Below, one piece after another: positions 61,586 to 64,000 of a DNA stretch of 64,000 bases. The stretch's first letter is position 1. Each line of letters starts with the position of its first letter. The position numbers were made by a program, and so were the translations under genes. The notes below the pieces were generated by a model. That model ran no database searches and had not been told where the DNA came from. It saw only the letters and a program-made list of their open reading frames with translations. Source of the stretch: Methylobacterium currus (lineage in GTDB: Bacteria > Pseudomonadota > Alphaproteobacteria > Rhizobiales > Beijerinckiaceae); the NCBI RefSeq assembly GCF_003058325.1, contig NZ_CP028844.1, positions 908,001 through 972,000 of the forward strand, read 5' to 3'.

Positions 61586-61611
61586 GTAACCTTTCCTGCG
61601 CCGGGTCCGAA
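61586..61611 (+). promoter_or_regulatory. ECF-type promoter GTAACC-N16-CGAA before cusF
   Basis: GTAACC at 61586-61591 and CGAA at 61608-61611, a perfect match to the sigma-operon promoter with the same spacing. It lies 117 bp before ATG 61729 with no gene between. Confidence 0.75.
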
Positions 61612-61728
61612 TGTTCGATGTGAAGGGGCCGCAACGCGCGCGCCCTCCGCCTCGAAGGAGCGTCCGGGCTCTCGCCAGGGCGGCGCCTAAGCCGTCCCGG
61701 CCAGCCGGATCAGAAAGAAGGACCACCG

Positions 61729-62106
61729 ATGTCTGATCTTGGCCAATCGAGCCGAAAGAGCGCGCTCACTGCGGCTGTCGCCGCGCTGTTGCTCGCGGGT
61801 GGCGTGCAGGCGCAGGCCGCGCCGATGGGCGACATGACTGGTATGAGCGGCAAGGCTGGCGCGGAGAGCGGAAAGCAGCAGACGGCCAGCACCACTGGGA
61901 CCGTCGCGGCCGTGAACACGGGCCAGCACAAGGTGACCTTCGACCACGAGCCGATCCCGGCGATCAACTGGCCCGCCATGCACATGGAGTTCCCGGCGGC
62001 CTCCTCGGTCGATCTCTCGAAGGTCAAGCCGGGCGAGAAGGTCAAGTTTACTCTGAGTGGGAGCAAGGGCTCCTACACCGTTCAGTCGATCACCCCGGCC
62101 CAGTAG
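61729..62106 (+). CDS. cusF: CusF-family copper/silver chaperone
   Basis: The 125-residue protein has a signal region (SALTAAVAALLLAGGVQAQA). A Met-rich linker (MGDMTGMSGKAG) precedes the CusF domain (TGTVAAVNTGQHKVTFDHEP, IPAINWPAMHMEFPAASSVD, KPGEKVKFTLSG). The Trp and Met of NWPAMHM and the His of FDHEP match the CusF Cu(I)/Ag(I) site (Trp44, Met47, Met49, His36 in E. coli). AAGGA precedes the ATG. First gene of a three-gene operon with DUF411 and a Met-rich protein. Confidence 0.88.
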   Translation: MSDLGQSSRKSALTAAVAALLLAGGVQAQAAPMGDMTGMSGKAGAESGKQQTASTTGTVAAVNTGQHKVTFDHEPIPAINWPAMHMEFPAASSVDLSKVKPGEKVKFTLSGSKGSYTVQSITPAQ

Positions 62107-62131
62107 GGCAGACGGGCCGGAAGGGCATGCC

Positions 62132-62569
62132 ATGATCCACCGCCGTGCACTCGTCGGCGTTCTTCTTGCGGTGACCGTGCCGTCCATGGCCGCGGCGCAG
62201 GGCGCCCAAACCGCCATTCTCTACAAGAACCCGCAATGCCAGTGCTGCGACGCCTACGCGAAGGTGCTCCAGCGCAACGGGATTGCGGTTACCGTCGAGG
62301 AGACTCCCGCGCTCGCGGCACTCAAGCGCGAGCACGGCGTGCCCGAGCCGCTCCAGGGCTGCCATACGCTGCTCATCGACGGCTACGTCGTCGAGGCACA
62401 CGTGCCGGTCGCCGCGGTCAAGAGGCTGCTGGCTGAGCGGCCCGCCATCAGGGGCATATCGCTGCCGGGCATGCCGGCGGGCTCGCCGGGCATGGACGGG
62501 GAGAAGACGGCGCCGTTCACGGTCTACGAGATCAGCGACGGCGCCCCGAAGGTCTTCGCACGCGAGTAG
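62132..62569 (+). CDS. DUF411-family metal-binding protein (CopG-like)
   Basis: The 145-residue protein has a signal peptide (MIHRRALVGVLLAVTVPSMA...AAQ). It matches DUF411: AILYKNPQCQCCDAYAKVLQ (CxCC metal/redox site), LKREHGVPEPLQGCHTLLID, GYVVEAHVPVAAVKRLLAER, GISLPGMPAGSPGMDGEKTA. CopG-like proteins buffer and redox-shuttle periplasmic copper. It lies 25 bp after cusF. Confidence 0.85.
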   Translation: MIHRRALVGVLLAVTVPSMAAAQGAQTAILYKNPQCQCCDAYAKVLQRNGIAVTVEETPALAALKREHGVPEPLQGCHTLLIDGYVVEAHVPVAAVKRLLAERPAIRGISLPGMPAGSPGMDGEKTAPFTVYEISDGAPKVFARE

Positions 62570-62616
62570 CGCGAAGGCAGGACTACTTCGAAACGCACGG
62601 ACGACAGGAGAAATTT

Positions 62617-62880
62617 ATGTCCAAGATCTCGCAGCTCGCACCCGCCGCTCTCGGCTTTGCTCTGTTCGCCGGCATCGCCGCTGCCTCGGCCGAAACTGCC
62701 ACGAACCCCGCACCCTCGGACAAGGGGGTGATGGGCGGCATGATGCAGGGTGACGGCATAATGCCGATGATGCAGGAGATGTCGAAGATGATGGGTAACT
62801 GCAACAAGATGATGCAGACCATGATGGACCGGCAGAACCAGGGCGGGTCCGGCCAGCAGAACCCAGACAAGCGCGGCTGA
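62617..62880 (+). CDS. Small secreted Met-rich protein
   Basis: The 87-residue protein has a signal peptide (MSKISQLAPAALGFALFAGI...ASAE). The mature part is dense in Met (GVMGGMMQGDGIMPMMQEMS, KMMGNCNKMMQTMMDRQNQG) with a single Cys, suited to Cu(I)/Ag(I) chelation. It is the last gene of the cusF-DUF411 operon, 47 bp after DUF411. Confidence 0.7.
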   Translation: MSKISQLAPAALGFALFAGIAAASAETATNPAPSDKGVMGGMMQGDGIMPMMQEMSKMMGNCNKMMQTMMDRQNQGGSGQQNPDKRG

Positions 62881-62988
62881 GCCGGAGACGCGCGCTGACC
62901 CGCTGACCGCGAGGGCCGCGCGCAGTCGGACCTCCCGCGGTGGTGGCCGGGCCGTCGGTGGGCGAGCTCCAATTGTAGCTAAGCTTCC

Positions 62989-63106
62989 CAACGCCTTCGT
63001 GGAGTCGTTCAACGGCAGGCTCCGGGACGAGTGCTTGAACGAGACCCTGTTCCGCAGCCTCGGCCACGCACGGGCCGTGCTGAGCGCGTGGCGGGACGAT
63101 TACAAC
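62989..63106 (+). pseudogene. IS3-family OrfB, C-terminal fragment
   Basis: The frame reads NAFVESFNGRLRDECLNETL and FRSLGHARAVLSAWRDDYN, the region with the catalytic Glu of IS3 OrfB. It stops at DDYN and is followed directly by the 3' end of recombinase copy 2. The start of an IS3 element is at 37400-37562 next to recombinase copy 1. Confidence 0.75.
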
Positions 63107-63129
63107 TGCTCATCAGAACGCACATCTCG

Positions 63130-64000
63130 CTATGTTATTGAGGCGAAGAGGGATTGTTGCGCCGGATGCGGTACCGCGCGGTGTTTGCCGCGGTTCGATG
63201 CCTCCTGCGCGAGGGCTTTGGCGCCCGGGCCGTCGAGAGCGGCGCGGCTGAACACCCAAGGTCCGTCGGCGAGCGGATGCATGGCATCGACCTCGCCCCG
63301 TTCCGCCGCCAGACGAAGCGTGCGCGCGGCGACGCCGACACGAGCGGCGGCTTGGGTCAGGGTCAGCCAGGGCTCGTCGCCCGCCGCGGCCTCGCGGAAC
63401 ACCGGGATGCGGTATTGCGAGCGCAACGCCGTGACGCGCTCGCGCGTGAAAGCGGTTGCCGTGCCCCGTCCTGACGCCGTTGCGGTTGAGCACGCCCGCA
63501 ATCACGTCGTCACGCGCGATCAGCGCCAGCGCGCGCACGGCCTCCACCACATCGGCAGGCGTACTGGTCCGCTGGCCGCGTCGCCGACGCGGGAGGCGAT
63601 GCTCGGTGTGAGCACCGCCGATCCAGTGCAGGGTGAGCACGATCTCGGCCCGCGCCTCGTCGAGGTCCGCGACCGCTTCGTGGATCAGGGTGCGCACGAT
63701 CCGCTTCTTGAGCCGTGCATCCGTCGTCGGCGCTGCCCAGACGCCTTGCAGGTCCGCGGCGAGCGTCTCCAGCGCGACCGGAGGAAGGGCGGGCCGAGGG
63801 GCGAGCGCGTCGTGCGCGCCGATGCGCGTCTCGCAGGCGCCGACCCGGGACAGAGCTCGGTTCCAGCGCGCTTCGAGTTCGCCGGTCACCAAACGGTTCT
63901 CGGGGTCGGCCGCATCGTACTGCCAGAAGGCCCGGTCGGCCGCGTAGCGCGCCGCCTCCAGGTCTCGCACCATCGCCTCGCGCGCTTCGTCGCGTCGCGT
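63130..64000 (-). pseudogene. Large serine recombinase, copy 2 (C-terminal part; runs off the window, frameshifted)
   Basis: The minus-strand frame reads MVRDLEAARYAADRAFWQYD (coiled-coil region), LKKRIVRTLIHEAVADLDEA and ALALIARDDVIAGVLNRNGV. After GHGNRF the family sequence continues in another frame as TRERVTALRSQYRIPVFREA, WLTLTQAAARVGVAARTLRL to a stop at 63130, so a frameshift lies near 63460. Its 5' part is beyond the window end. It keeps the C-terminal segment that copy 1 lacks. Confidence 0.8.
63692..64000 (-). repeat. Direct repeat, right copy (recombinase gene)
   Basis: Matches 37596-37904 in the same orientation. The repeat continues beyond the window edge. Confidence 0.9.

Overview
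The window looks like a high-GC alphaproteobacterial accessory region, most likely a plasmid or island of a Methylobacterium/Methylorubrum-type member of the Hyphomicrobiales. This is inferred from protein families: Ros/MucR regulators, an RHE_PE00001-type protein, FlbT, an EcfF/SigF-NrsF pair, and IS families common in that group. No rRNA, tRNA or core housekeeping gene is seen. Insertion sequences are dense, and several insertions can be read base by base with target duplications and restorable host genes.

Layout. (1) 1-6.4 kb: a serralysin-type protease fragment, a 194-bp element with terminal repeats, a truncated Tn3-family transposase with its resolvase, an intact IS3 element, and IS701 and IS6 scraps. 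(2) 6.6-12.1 kb: a flagellar patch with two low-GC flbT paralogues and two 642-aa flagellin genes that are nearly identical over most of their length, with a conserved leader and the same terminator. An orphan flgB lies at 24.4 kb. (3) 12.1-20.4 kb: an integrase remnant, an RHE_PE00001 protein, two cysteine-less MucR-like regulators (the second hit by an IS427-group IS5 element), an IS66 element splitting a Gly/Tyr-rich gene, and two small secreted His-rich and Met/Arg-rich proteins. (4) 20.5-28.2 kb: an IS256 element interrupted by an IS21 element, istB scraps, and a second IS21 element inside a CDF cation-efflux remnant. (5) 28.2-32.9 kb: a 1579-aa protein with an N,N-dimethylformamidase-like domain, DUF4082 modules and cadherin-like repeats. 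(6) 33.1-37.3 kb: an RND remnant, an outer-membrane barrel, a cytochrome c, an IS30 remnant and a CusF protein. (7) 37.6-63.7 kb: a copper/silver-resistance block of about 26 kb between two directly repeated copies of a large serine recombinase gene, with the two ends of a broken IS3-family element at the outer junctions.

The copper block holds two Tat-type multicopper oxidases, DUF305 and CusF proteins (including a DUF305-like/CusF fusion), a CusC/TolC-type lipoprotein, two FixH-like proteins feeding into cusB and cusA with coupled starts, a thioredoxin-reductase-like flavoprotein, a CusF-DUF411-Met-rich operon, and many Met-rich secreted proteins. No CueR, CopRS or CusRS regulator is visible. 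Instead there is an ECF sigma factor with its NrsF (DUF1109) anti-sigma factor. The most interesting signal is a recurring GTAAC(C/G)-N16-CGAA element, which matches my recollection of the Caulobacter SigF promoter. It occurs in front of the sigma operon, four units of small secreted proteins (one a near match), the cusF-DUF411 operon and, through the 53864 gene, probably the fixH-fixH-cusB-cusA operon. This suggests a self-contained, metal- or oxidant-triggered ECF regulon that includes two paralogous small secreted proteins and a stand-alone RpoH region-4-like protein.
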